Shown here one piece after another: positions 13,179-24,701 of a DNA stretch of 64,000 bases. The notes under the pieces are model-generated. The model made no database searches, was not told where the DNA came from, and was given only the letters and a program-made list of their open reading frames with translations. The stretch is taken from NCBI RefSeq assembly GCF_009727055.1, contig NC_052354.1, positions 46,072,699 through 46,136,698 on the forward strand, given 5' to 3'. Position numbers and translations under genes: made by a program. How positions within the stretch are numbered: the first letter of the stretch is position 1; each line of letters opens with the position of its first letter. This stretch comes from Benincasa hispida. Its lineage: Eukaryota; Streptophyta; Magnoliopsida; Cucurbitales; Cucurbitaceae.

Positions 13179-13591
13179 CTCACCTACTGTCAGGGTAAAT
13201 AGATAAATTGCTCCCTTAAAGGCTGATTTTGAGGCTTGAACAATGTGGCGTCACACTCTATCTTGGCCCGAGAGGGGTTTGGTCATAGTTGGACTATGAT
13301 TTATTACTCATTAGAGGGATCAGTGATACTTAAGGAGTTAGATGTAACTATAGGGGCAAAACAATAATATTGGCCCAACTACAAGCAATTTGTGAAGGAT
13401 CATCACACTGTTGACAAGTTATATTCAATGGACACAAAATTATATTTGAAGTGCGAAAAGTGCAGCTGACGGTTTTTGTGGAGTGACTGGCAGTTAATGG
13501 AAATTGATTAATTTAATTAAAGGGGTTTAATTACTTTATCAAGTACCATGGGAGCTTCAATTTATAGATTTATAAGGTCTCATCTGTAGCT

Positions 13592-13972
13592 TGGTATGTA
13601 CTAGGTTGTATCGCACCCCAAATTAATTTTCGTGCCTTACCTTACTAAATATAGCAAGGGAAGTACGAAATTGATCCACAAAGCCGATTTAGACTTCTTA
13701 ACTTTAAAACTTATAGAATGTAACCGAAAGAGGGGGTTTATGAAAATGAGTGTTGCAACGCTTCGACTGAGGGTAGAATTGTAATCTTTTGACCTTTTTT
13801 CCCTTTTTGTGCAATTTAGCTCCCAACTTGGCCGTTATATCGTCTTTTTGTCCCGTACGCTTCATTCAATCTCTTATACACTCAAGACCTATAAAAACAT
13901 CAATTAAACACATTAAATATCCTAACAATCCCAAATCAAGGAGAGTGAGATAGCACATGTTTGGCTCTATCA
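13592..13972 (-). repeat. 3' LTR of the Athila element, internally deleted
   Basis: It is only 381 bp, against about 1.32 kb for the 5' LTR. Both ends match the 5' LTR. The text jumps near 13758 from sequence like 23540 to sequence like 24480, with TGAGTG at the deletion joint. Confidence 0.8.
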
Positions 13973-13987
13973 AACACCCCCAATTTA
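13973..13987 (-). other. polypurine tract of the Athila element
   Basis: On the minus strand aaattgggggtgtt directly precedes the 3' LTR, as expected for the plus-strand DNA primer. Confidence 0.75.
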
Positions 13988-15700
13988 GCTCTTGATCGTC
14001 CTCAAGCAAGGTAGAACAAACAATCATACAAAAACAATCAGTTCACGAGCTACAATGTGTCCTACTCAAGCCTCAACAATCAACTAGAACCAAACATACA
14101 ATCGATTAGGAAATAAAAAAGAATTCAACCATTTCAAAACAAATTTGAAAACTCGTTTCAAGTTTTGTCATGCATGCACAAGCACAAAGTTATCTATTTT
14201 GAACATGAGCAGACTCGAAATAGCCTATGAACCCTCAATTTGTTTTCCCCCTACTTTGGCTCGAAAGATCCGGAATTGAGCTTTCTAAGCTCAAAGTGGC
14301 AATGTCATTAAATAGGAATAGTCAAAATCGATCTACTAATCACCCTTATTACATATTACTTTTCTCTTCCATTTTTTTCCTTTCTGAATGGAGGGGAACC
14401 TTTGTCAAGGAAGGCGACTTTCATTTGGCTTGCCCACACAGGTTACGTGAAACACATCCAACTACGGGCTGACTTCCATTCAAAAGTGCCTAAGCTTACT
14501 CATTCCTCTGGGGCACTTTAACTCAGAGGGAAACTACGGGTGTCATAATTGCCTCGTGGTTACATACCTTTAAGGAAGAGGAATAAACCCCTTCTTATTC
14601 CTACTTCTTTCATTTATTTTTTAAAGAATGGTGATGTCAATTGACTACATCTCAAAACATGCATTACTAAATTGAACCTTAGGAAAACTAATATCTGTCA
14701 CCGAGGCCTTTCGAAGTAACAACAAACCTATGGCCTTACAATTCAATTCTAAGACAGCAAGAGTCAAGATAGATATGTAAAGGGCTTGAAGATGCATGAA
14801 AATATCAAGCAAAATTTTCAAAAGTGCCTAGAAAATCATGAATTTTTTCTTTCTACCTATTCTCATGAAGACACAATTCATACGACTGCGTCATAGGCTA
14901 GTCATAGTAAGGAACAAAACAGTAAGGCAAACAACAAACAAGCAAGCATCATCATCAAACATAGTTCGAGCAACGCTCAAGGACCCCAAATAGTATTATC
15001 ACGAAAGAAAATCAACTCCAAAATCCAAACACCCCACCCCTAAATTATAAAGCTCACATTGTCCTCAATGTGATTGAAAATAAAGCACGAGGGATCAGAA
15101 AACTTCCCTGAATAATGGAGTAAAGAAAAGATCTGGGACTCTCGAATCAGCTCTTCTCCACCAACAATCCTAACAATTCGAGAATAATAGAAAATATTAG
15201 GCTCAATAATAAAGGAACAAAAGAAAAAGAAAAAAAAGAAATACATAAATGAAATGGAATCTAGGAAAGCAAGTAAATTTAAAGACTGGCTTCCTCTAGG
15301 AGGCACAAATTTTTAGGGTCAGTTACTCGACCGTGGTGGCTCATTGTCAGTTGTAAACCGGTGAGTCCAACGGGTAAGCGATGCCAAAGCAGTCTAAAGA
15401 CTCCCCATCATGAAATACCTTCAGCCGATGCTTGTTTACTTTTAAAAATTTCTCTGTCCCAAGATTTATAATGTTTACTGCACCATAAGGGTAAACGTGA
15501 GAAACGCCAAATGACTCAAGCCACTTAGATCAGAGTTTTCCAAGCATAAATTTCAAACGAGATTTGTATAAAAGAAACTTTTGCTCTACTTGGAACTCCT
15601 TGGGCGTGATCATTCGCTCATGAAATTCTTTTGTCCTTTCTTTGTAAATTAGAGAGTTGTTAAATGACTCCAACCTGAGCTTTTCCAATTCTTGGAGCTG
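13988..15700 (-). other. non-coding 3' part of the Athila element
   Basis: Between polypurine tract and integrase I see no recognisable ORF. Athila elements often carry an env-like ORF here, but I cannot see one. An A-rich patch lies at 15220-15245. Confidence 0.45.
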
Positions 15701-15742
15701 CAAAAGTCTTGCCTGACCAGCTATCTCAGGGTTCTAGTTACA

Positions 15743-16440
15743 CTAATTTACTGCCCAATACACCTTATGTTCAATCTCAACAGGAAGGTGGCAAGTTTTT
15801 TCATGGACCATCCTATAGGGAGACATCCCAATAGGGGTCTTGACGACTATTCTGTAAGCCCACAAAGCATCGTTAAGACAAAGGCTCCAATCTTTCCTTT
15901 CTGGCTTGACCACTTTCTCCAAAATGGTTTTCACTTCCCTGTTCGACACCTTCACCTACCTGTTTGTCTAAGGGTGTTATGGGGTGGAAATACGATGCTA
16001 TACACCATACTTTTTCAGCAAGGAAGCAATGACTTGATTACATAAATGTGATCCTTGATCGTTGATGATTGCCTTGGGGAAGCCATATCTGCATAAGATG
16101 TTAGACTTCAAGAACCTTGCAAACTTAGCATCATCAGTAATAGTGGTCTTTGCTTCCACCCATTTAGAAACATAGTCCACTACCAATAAATTATATCTAA
16201 ACCCATAAGAGGGAGGGAAAGGTCCCATAAAATCTATTCCCCACACATCAAATACTTCACAGAAAAGAATTGGGACTTGGGGCATTTCATTCTTATAGAA
16301 CATACCTCCTGATTTTTTACAACATTCACAAGTTTTACAGAGGGAATATACATCCCTAAACAAAGTATCCCAATACAAACCATAATCCAAGACTTTTTTA
16401 ACAATTCGTTTGGGATTAAAGTTTCCACCACATGCATGCT
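15743..16440 (-). pseudogene. Athila integrase
   Basis: Read on the minus strand: an HHCC zinc domain ending CKTCECCKK, then the core with DFMGPFPPS (first Asp), INDQGSHLCN (second Asp) and SNREVKTIL (Glu), then a WAYR...[11 protein letters not shown] chromo-like region. The catalytic triad survives, but a frame break near 15955-15998 separates the last part. Confidence 0.85.
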
Positions 16441-16639
16441 CGTGACAAAATGCTAAAACATAAAAGAATTTTTCATTAGGGACACACCTCCTAACAACCT
16501 GATCTGAACAGAATTTCCATAAATAAGGCTTTTCCCAGACATAATATTTTGACTTACTTTTGATTTATCACGTCTATGTTTATTCATTCCATAAGGAAAC
16601 TTACCTGTGGTCAAGTAGTTAATGAGGTCAGCATACCAG

Positions 16640-17095
16640 GGAGTCATGAAAATGCCATCTGCCTACATTGGTCAGGGAAGTCTCCATTAGAACTGAGACA
16701 ACCACCTTCTGCTACAAGTCTGCTCAAGTGATTGGCGACAACATTTTCACATCCCTTTCTGTTTTGAAGCTTCAGGTTAAACTTTTGGAGGAGAAGAACC
16801 CACCTCAACAATATGGGCTTGGACTCCTTTTTCGACATAAGATACCGCAAAGTTACATGATCAGAAAAGATAACTACTTCAGATCCAACAATGTAAGAAT
16901 GAAATTTTTCAAGAGTAAAGACAACAGCTAAAAACTCTTTTTTCCACTGTGGTGTAGCTGCCTTGGGCTGGGTTCAGGGTCTTAGAAGCGTAGTACATGA
17001 TGTTTCTTATCTACCTTCTGGCCCAAAATCGCTCCAGCAGCATGGTCGCTCGCTCGCACATGATCTCGAATGGAATATCCCAACGAGGAGCCTAA
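16640..17095 (-). pseudogene. Athila RNase H
   Basis: On the minus strand WDIPFEIMC (about 17070) starts the domain and VVANHLSRLV (about 16720) ends it. Several stops and frame changes lie between them. Confidence 0.7.
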
Positions 17096-17990
17096 ATAAC
17101 TGGAGCACATGATAGGGCATTCTTCAGCACATCAAAACTTGCCTTGCATTCATCACCAAATTCAAAAGTCACGCCCTTGTGAAGAAGAGAGGCCATTGGC
17201 TGAGCAATTTTACTAAAATCCTTGATAAACCTGAGGTAAAAACATGCATGCCCAAGAAAAGATTGAACCTCCTTCACGTTTATAGGGCAAGGGAGTTTAG
17301 CAATAATATTAACTTCAGCAGGATCAACCTCTATACCATGCTCATAAATAATATGTTTTAACACATGAGCCCATAAAATGACATTTTTCAAAATTAAGCA
17401 CAAGGTTAGACTCAATACATTGCCTAGCACCCTAGACAAGTTCTACAAACATTCATGAATGAGTCTCTATAAACAATGAAGTCATCCATAAACACCATAC
17501 AATTCTCAAAAAATTCAGAAAAGATACTCATCATGCAGTGCTGGAAAGTACCTAAAGCATTACATAGCTCAAACAACATCCTTCTAAAAGCAAAGGTGCC
17601 ACAGAGGCATGTAAAGGTCATCTTCTGTTGATCTTCCTGGTCAATTGGGATATGATAGAAACCCGAAAAACCATCAAGAAAACAGAAGAAAAACCTTCTA
17701 GCTAACCTTTCAAGCATCTGATCTATGAATGGGATGAGGAAGTGTTATTTCCTAATGACAACATTTAACATCCTAAAGTTTATACACATTCTCCTTCCAT
17801 TTTGAATTCTTGTAGGAATTAAACTACCCTCCTCATTTTTAACTACAGTAACACCTGTTTTCTTAGGCACTACATGTATAGGACTGATCCATTCACTATC
17901 AACAACAGGGTAGATAATACCTGCATCGAAGAGTTTAAAGACCTCTTTCATAACGACCTCTTTCATAATAGGATTCAAACGTCGCTAGGG
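17092..17990 (-). pseudogene. Athila reverse transcriptase
   Basis: On the minus strand: WISPIHVVPKK, then CINFRMLN, then FLDGFSGF, then TFAFRRM and the active-site FMDDF (about 17480), with SFLGHACFYLRFI after it. Frame breaks near 17740 and 17430 split it in three. Phe replaces the usual Tyr at the first site of the YxDD box, which is common in this lineage. Confidence 0.85.
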
Positions 17991-18341
17991 TTGTTGACAA
18001 GGCTTAGCTCCTTCTCCAAGAGAAATTCGATGCATACACATAGCAGGGCTAATACCTTTGATGTCCACCAACGTCCACCCAATGGCAAGCTTGTATGTTT
18101 GCAAGACCTTCACCAATTGTTCTTCTTGCTCATCAGTCAAATTCTTTGAAATAGTCACATACTTCAGAGGTCAGAAAGCTCCTTCAGCTCCATTTTAGGT
18201 GCCTGCATGACAAAAGGAAGCACATTTTCATATGAATCATTATCAGAACAAGAAGGCATACTTAAAAGTGGAAAGCTTCTCAAGTGAGACCAAATTGCCT
18301 GAATCATCCTCATCATCGTCATAAACTTCCTAAATTACTTC

Positions 18342-18869
18342 CTATTCAAGACCATCAAATAGGTCAACTTGGCACAAAGGTTGTACATGCCCAATGGTGG
18401 GAGACTTCATAGCATAAAAGATATTAAATTTAACAACTCCACCGTCAAACTCAACAAACAAAGTACCTTTGTCCACATCGATCTTGGTTTTGGTTGTTTT
18501 CATGAAAGGCTGACCAAGCAAGATCGATGCCGATGAAATGGACGTAGGTTCTTCCATTTTAAGAGTGTAAAAGTCAGCAGGGAAAAGAAGATCATTAACT
18601 TGCATAAGGAAATCTTTTATGATTCCTAACAGATGAATAAAAGACCTATCGGCTAATTGTATTACAACTCCAGTCTTAGTTAGGTCTTTTAGTTTTAGTT
18701 CTTGGTAAATGGAATATGGCATTACGTTAATGGATGCACCAAGATCTAACATCGCTCTCTCGATTTTTTTCTTCCTAATCACATAAGGGGGAAAGAGCAT
18801 ACCCAAATCCTCTTGTTTTTCAGGTAAGTTCTTTTGAAGGATTGCAGACACTGATTGATTTACCACCAT
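18342..18869 (-). pseudogene. Athila aspartic protease
   Basis: An open frame of 175 codons on the minus strand with DLGASINVMP as the active site, followed by an ILLGQPFM segment. The D-x-G motif has Leu in the middle, typical of Athila proteases. It is the best-kept domain of the element. Confidence 0.85.
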
Positions 18870-18995
18870 CCTCTCTTTCTCTTTTGCCTATCTCTTCCTC
18901 GTGCACAGTTCCTTGAGAAACTTGGGATATTTTGGAATTTGTTTTACAGCATCAAGGAGGAGAATGTTGATTTCCACCTTCCTAAACGTCTCCAA

Positions 18996-19757
18996 CTACT
19001 CCTTATCCTTCTCTCCTACGAGCTCCTCTAACCTTGCAAGTATGGAAGGAAAAGGTGCTTTAGGCACGTAAGCATTTAATGAAGGAAGAGGGTTAGAGGA
19101 TACTAATACTTCTTTTTTCTTATCTTGTTGTGGTTTGATTGTAGAATTTGAAGAAGTGTTTTCTTGTTCTTTCATCTCTGGCTTCGTTATTTCAATAGGT
19201 GGCTCCAACTCTTTACCACTCCTGAGTGTTATGGCACTCATATTCTTCTTAGGGTTCAATTCTGGTTGAGACAGAAGCTTACCAGATTGTCTCTCCAACT
19301 TGCTCACTGAGGTGGCTAATTGAGAGATTTGAGTCCCCAAAGTGTCAAGGGCATTCTTGGTGGCTTGTTGAAATTTAAGAGAATGGTCAGGTAGATTTTT
19401 CACAATATTTTCCATGGACATAACTGAGCTAGATGAAGCTCCATGACTAGGTTGAGCTTGCTCGTTCTATCCGTCCCATTTGAAGTTTGAGTGATCCCAC
19501 CATCTAGAATTGTATGTCTGACCGTAAGGGTCTTGTCGTCTATTTTGCCCATTGAGATTGTACCCTCCAACAACATTTACCTCAGATATCGCCCTTTGTT
19601 GAGCACTTGGGAAAACATTAGTTGTGTGTCTCGTTCCATGACACATTTGGCAAACAATAGCAAGTTGTCCCTTCTCCATCTTTGCTAATTGTTTCATAAC
19701 AGATATAAGGTCAGATATTTCCTTACGAAATTCAGTTACCTTATTAGCTGATTTCAC
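18996..19757 (-). pseudogene. Athila gag, C-terminal part
   Basis: Two open stretches on the minus strand (19757-19467 and 19421-18996). A zinc-knuckle-like CQMCHGTRHTTNVF lacks its last Cys. The second stretch has the coiled LGTQISQLATSVSKLE and the ITLRSGKEL signature found between gag and protease in this lineage. Confidence 0.8.
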
Positions 19758-19852
19758 ACTGACAGAGGCTCTTGTGCTAAACTATTAAGAGTTGACAGCC
19801 ATGATTGCTATCAGTTTCATTGCCTCAGTGGGGGGTTTTGTTGACTAAGGCT

Positions 19853-20038
19853 GTCCGGGGAAGATGTTTCAGGGCTGGCTCTACCACCGTCCGAGTAGAT
19901 AGGTAGGTTGCATAGTCTATAAGAGTTCCAATCGAGTTATCTTACCCAGCCTCTTAGCTGCCTTTTCAAAGTAGCGCTTCTTGATACCTTTGGCCCTGTC
20001 TCTTATACACATCTAGATGTGTATAAGAGACAGCTCTA
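19853..20038. other. foreign segment with a 38-bp library adapter junction
   Basis: 19996-20033 reads CTGTCTCTTATACACATCT followed directly by its reverse complement. This is the Tn5 mosaic end joined tail to tail, identical to the circularisation junction of Nextera mate-pair libraries. It is not natural plant sequence. The gag phrase gttttgttKactaaggct occurs on both sides (19835-19852 and 20041-20058), so the text between is an extra chimeric piece. Its minus strand is open for about 25 codons (AKGIKKRYFEKAAKRLG) that do not fit gag. Confidence 0.95.
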
Positions 20039-20059
20039 GGGGTTTTGTTTACTAAGGCT

Positions 20060-21280
20060 CCTCCTGCAACTACATCAATGTTGCTCTTGTCAGTCTGCAT
20101 CAGCCCCTCATAGAAATATTGAATCATAAGGTCTGAAATCTGATGGTGAGGGAATTTCGCACAATTCTTATTGAAGCGCTCCCAGTATTCGTGAAGCGTT
20201 TCCCCATCAAACTACATTATATTGTAGATCTCCTTTCTGATGCTAGCAGCTCGAGATGCAGGGAAAAACTTCTTCAAGAATTGCCTCTGTAACTCCTCCC
20301 ATGATGTAATGCTCCCTGGTAGGGGTGTTCATGGGTTGGGTTGAAAGACTTTTTAGACCCAACCCAATTTTTCGAGTTGTAATTTTTTTCAACACAAATA
20401 ACCCTTATTAAAAAGTGAACCTAACCCAACCCAACCATGAAATATTTGGGTTGGGTTGGTTCGGGTTAATCGAGTCATTTATTTAAAATTTTGTTCTAAA
20501 AAGAAGCAAAATGTAAATATGTAAAAATCTAAATTAATTATTTTCATATATTGAATTAAGATTAAGAACTCAATTTCAATTTATATAGTGAAAAATTTCT
20601 TTCTAAAGTGCAAAGAAATTACTTTTAAGAGTTGTTAAAGAATAAATTATTCAAAAAATTTTGGAATTAAATAAAATTAAAATCAATATATGTATAAATA
20701 ATTGTGTTATAAGTAATAAAAAAATATATTTTTTAAAGTTAATAATAAATTCGGGTTGGTTTGGGTTATATTAGGTGAACCCATGAACCAACCCAACCCA
20801 TAAAATTTTCATTTATTTGAACCTAACCCAACCCAAATGAGTTGATAATCCAACCCACCCAAACCGCATGAGTTGGGTTGGGTTGATCGAATTTTTTGGG
20901 TCATCGGGTTTTTTGAACACCCCTACTCCCTGGTGGTATGATGTAGAGCCACTCTTTGGCGTCGTCCTTCAACGAGAAGGGAAATGCCTTCATGTTGATC
21001 TGTTCTTGAGTTACCCTATTCGGCCTCATGCCATCGCACACAATATAGAATTCCTTCAGATGCTTGTGTGGGTATTCTCCTAGTAGACCAAAAAAGGAAG
21101 AGAGTAAGTGAATAATCTAGATTTCAGTTCAAAATTACATGTTATTTCTAGATAGGCAATGCAAAGAGGCTGTTGAGTAAAATCGGGTGTTGCGAGCTCC
21201 CTAAGTGTCTTTTCACGTTTAGCCATGATTGATGGTGTGCTTTTAGGAACACCTTCTTCTTTAGACTTTTCTTCTGGCAT
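20060..21280 (-). pseudogene. Athila gag, N-terminal part, interrupted by a MITE
   Basis: On the minus strand MAKREKTLRELATPDFTQQPLC (start about 21225) is the family's gag start. Matching text continues through 20940, is interrupted by the hAT-like MITE, and resumes from 20311 to 20060 with stops. It is too broken to be translated. Confidence 0.75.
20320..20925. mobile_element. hAT-like MITE, 606 bp
   Basis: Termini TAGGGGTGTTCA and TGAACACCCCTA are perfect inverted repeats. Flanks CTCCCTGG (20312-20319 and 20926-20933) are a perfect 8-bp target duplication, the hAT hallmark. The subterminal parts are full of ggttgggtt and aacccaacc words in both senses. No ORF for a transposase exists. Confidence 0.95.
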
Positions 21281-21464
21281 GTTTTCAACACAAATATTTC
21301 TTTCAAGCGCAGGTTTCTATCTTCTCTCTCTTCTGATTCTTCGCTCCTCCTAGTAAATTTCTATAAAATATAATAGTCTAGACTCCTTGGAAGTGTCGAT
21401 CATGCATAAAAAAGAGAAACATATTAGCAAGAAAAAAACTATAAGCCTAAAAAATTAAGAAATT

Positions 21465-21493
21465 TGTTGGCTCCCCGACAACGATGCAAAATT
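21465..21493 (-). other. primer binding site region of the Athila element
   Basis: On the minus strand the sequence after the LTR end reads gcatcgttgtcggggagcc, a mutated form of the tRNA-Asp-type primer site (tggcgccgttgccgggga). Confidence 0.65.
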
Positions 21494-21502
21494 TGGTATA
21501 TG

Positions 21503-23387
21503 TGATAGAGTTAGCATACAATAAATGGAAGCAATTAAGGATCTAAGCACTCTAACAACATTAATTTTAGAGGAAAAACATGCTAGTTCAAGGGGGAAAA
21601 AACAAAAATAAGGTTTCTAGTATACAACCTTTGTAGATTCCTCCAAATTGTGTTTAATCTCCTCGAATTTTTTCTTCAATCCTTGAAGTAGACAACCACA
21701 GAAGCTACTATCCTCAGGCCTTAGATCGAGTGGTGAAACTCAAATTGAGAGAGTTTTGAGATGATATTTGGAGATTTGGAGATAATCAGCTTGATAGAAA
21801 ATTTTGCCTACAAAATTTGTTTTTTCATGAACCATTTCACTGTAAATCAAGATGATATATATGGAAATATACCATGCAACTAATTGGATGAGGAAATGAC
21901 ACTAAAGTGTTGATTAGGTGAAAAGATTAATGGAAAAAGTGGGAAGTGTTGATTAGATGTAAAGATTAATGGGAAAAGTGAGAAAACCCCACTTTCTCAT
22001 TAATTTATCAATTTCCTGTTTAATTCAATTTTAATTTTTGGATAAAACCAAGTTAAATTAAATGGGAATTAATCTTGAATTTGGTTATATCAAATTAAAA
22101 TTAAAATACTTTATTTTAAATAAATAATTAATTAATTAAACAAATTTAATTAATTAAATAATTTAATATCAAATATTAAATTAATTAAAAACTTAATTCA
22201 AACATGAATCCTAATTCATGTAATTAATATTTAAATACTATTTAAATATTTTCAAATCTCCAAAATCGTTCAATTTGATAATTAAACGTTAATTGTATCA
22301 AATATAATCCAAACCCTAAACTGAATTTGAACATTTTAAATTCTCTCAGCACACTATTCTTAGGTTTAATCCTTTTATGAGCTAGTAGAGAAACCTAATG
22401 GACCTACAAATCATGAACTCCAATGATTTAAGATTAATTGGCTAAACTCTTTAAACCGAATTAATCACTATTCGTTAACTACCAAGACATATCATTATAG
22501 CTCAATAGTTGCAATCTTCTCATTGTAGATATATTTCTATCCACTTGAATTAACCTTAATCAGTAAGTCGATCCTTCACAGGTCATTCATATTTACAGCT
22601 AGGTCAAAATTACCGTTTTACCCTTATAATACATCTTGCTCCTTAAGTTTCCACCAATCCTCTAATGAATGATCGGTTTATGGTCCTAACCGAACCCCTC
22701 TCAGCCACGAGAGGGCGGACACCTTTGTTCAAGACCTGGAGTCGGTACTTAAGGGAAAAACCTATCTTCTGATCCTAAAACGAGTAGGAAGGAATTCCAT
22801 CTTGCAAGACTATGTACTCATCTATCTATTTAGTTTTACCCCTAAAATGGGAGGCTTATTAAGCGGCGATGTTGAACTACTCTCACCTATACAGATTAAA
22901 GGATAATCCTGAACAAACAGGAGTTCATAGTTAGCTCAGGATTAAAATCGAGTTATCTTAGGTCATCGAACTGAAATAGTCAATTTTAACAATAAATGGT
23001 CGTTGTAAAGAAAAAGTGACTATTTTGTGATCCGGTCTTATACAAACACCTTTTGCATAGGATACATGTCTCCGCATGAACAATTTTGGGATCACATTGT
23101 TTGTATAAATATACAAAGCAGGGCACATCCGTAGTGTCCCCAGAATAAGGTACCCAACTCTATCCATATACTTATAGACCTTTTTGGCTATATACTAAAA
23201 CTTGATCCTCTTTCATGTCTCTACATAAAGTTTAAGTATTCATGTTATAGCCATGAGTTAGTTTAATGGATTTGAGAATGAATGCAATTCAATGACGTCT
23301 TTATTGAAAGAAGTCTCAGTAATATCTTTATTATGAATAGAATATGTTAAATGTTTCCAAACTGCAAGTTTTAGGACATTCCCAACA
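21503..23387 (-). mobile_element. solo LTR inserted in the Athila 5' LTR
   Basis: Plus-strand termini are TGATAGAGTT and TTCCCAACA. It is a relative of the solo LTR at 8967-10967. It sits 9 bp inside the outer edge of the host LTR, leaving TGGTATATG on the left and ATGCGCTAGG on the right. The duplicated part seems to be ATG(CG) with two bases lost, so the target duplication is imperfect. Confidence 0.75.
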
Positions 23388-24701
23388 ATGCGCTAGGTCG
23401 TATCGCACCCAAATTAATTTCCGTGCCTTCCTTTACTAAATATAACAAGGGATTAGTACGGAGTTGATCACAGAGAGCCGATTTAGATTTCTTAACTTCG
23501 ACACTTATAGAATGTAACTGGAAGGGGGTTTTGTGAAAATTATTTATGTAAATTGTGTGAAAATTAAAATGGTGCAGAGTAAATTAAATGCACGGAGTGA
23601 ATTGAGTGAATTTTTGTGTGAAAGTTATCGATTGATCAAAACACCTAGCTTGGGTCGACCTAGTTTATTCCATTTCCTTTCATTTCCATCATGGACTTAA
23701 TCCAAGATTAATGTGAGATTTTCAAATTTAAACTTAGCCTACTCACTTAGAATCCTAACCGGTAGTCCTTAAGATCGAGTTAATTTAAAGAAATAGCGAG
23801 AATCCTCCACTAATTAATAAACACCATAAACATTAAGATTAAGGGCGACATCAAGCCGAATAATTGATTTCCATCGTCTAACCAACTGTTTGATAGAGAT
23901 TTATCTAGATTAGAAAGAAATGCTTATCAAATTGAATCCTAATTTGACTTCACAAACTTACTTAACCCTTGCTTCTTAACGATTACAAATTAGGGCTAAT
24001 CAAAATAATCAATCACACTAACATAGCTAATTTTTCAGATTATCCCATGCAAGATAGATTGAAGAACAATTCGAGATGAAATCTCATAAAATTTAGAACA
24101 ATCTCAGCAATATTACAACCCAAGTTTCAAGAATGAAGAAGGAATGGAGATAAACTACACAACCTAAGCTAAGTACTTTCCTCTTAGCCACAAATCATAC
24201 TCTAAAACCAATAATCAAGCTTTATGATGCTAAAAATTGCAATAAATTACAATATTTAGTTGAGAGGAGAAGGAAAACGAGCCCAAAAATGGCAAAACGA
24301 CGTGATAACCTATGTTTCGGACAGAAAATGCGATATATAGCAGGCATCGCAGCGTTGCAACCCTCTGCAAGCCAACGCACGCGACTCTGTCTGGCATTTG
24401 TAGCGTTGCAACGCTGCCCTGTTCCACGCAAAAACATAACGCTTCTGCCTTTAATCGCTGCACAACGCTCCTTTTGAGTGCGTGCAATGTTCCGACTGAG
24501 GGCAGAATTGTAATCCTTCTGCCTTCTTTCCCTTTTTGTGCAATTTAGCTCCCAATTAGGCTGTTTTATCGTCTTTTTTCCCTAAACGCTTCATTCAACA
24601 TTTTGTACACTCGAGACCTATAAAAACATCAATTGAACACATTAAATAGCCTAACGATCTCAAATTAAGGAGAGGGAGATAGCACATTTTTTGTGCTATC
24701 A
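23388..24701 (-). repeat. 5' LTR of the Athila element
   Basis: The near full-length LTR (about 1.32 kb with the 9-bp stub at 21494). The plus-strand end ...GTGCTATCA and inner phrases such as the one near 24600 (cattcaacattttgtacactc) match the short left LTR. Confidence 0.8.

Larger units (their letters stand above)
13592..24701 (-). mobile_element. Athila-type Ty3/gypsy retrotransposon, minus strand
   Basis: Its 3' LTR is at 13592-13972 and its 5' LTR at 21494-21502 plus 23388-24701. Both LTRs share ends (plus strand TGGTAT...CTATCA). Target duplication TAGCT is perfect (13587-13591 and 24702-24706). Order on the minus strand is LTR, tRNA-Asp-like primer site, gag, protease, reverse transcriptase, RNase H, integrase, polypurine tract, LTR. 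The protease DLGASINVMP motif and the RT text point to the Athila lineage. All ORFs carry stops or frameshifts. Confidence 0.9.

Noticed and set aside
15040..15306. Possible env-like ORF of the Athila element
   Set aside because: The 88 codons are low-complexity (Phe run from an A-rich patch) and show no env-like features.
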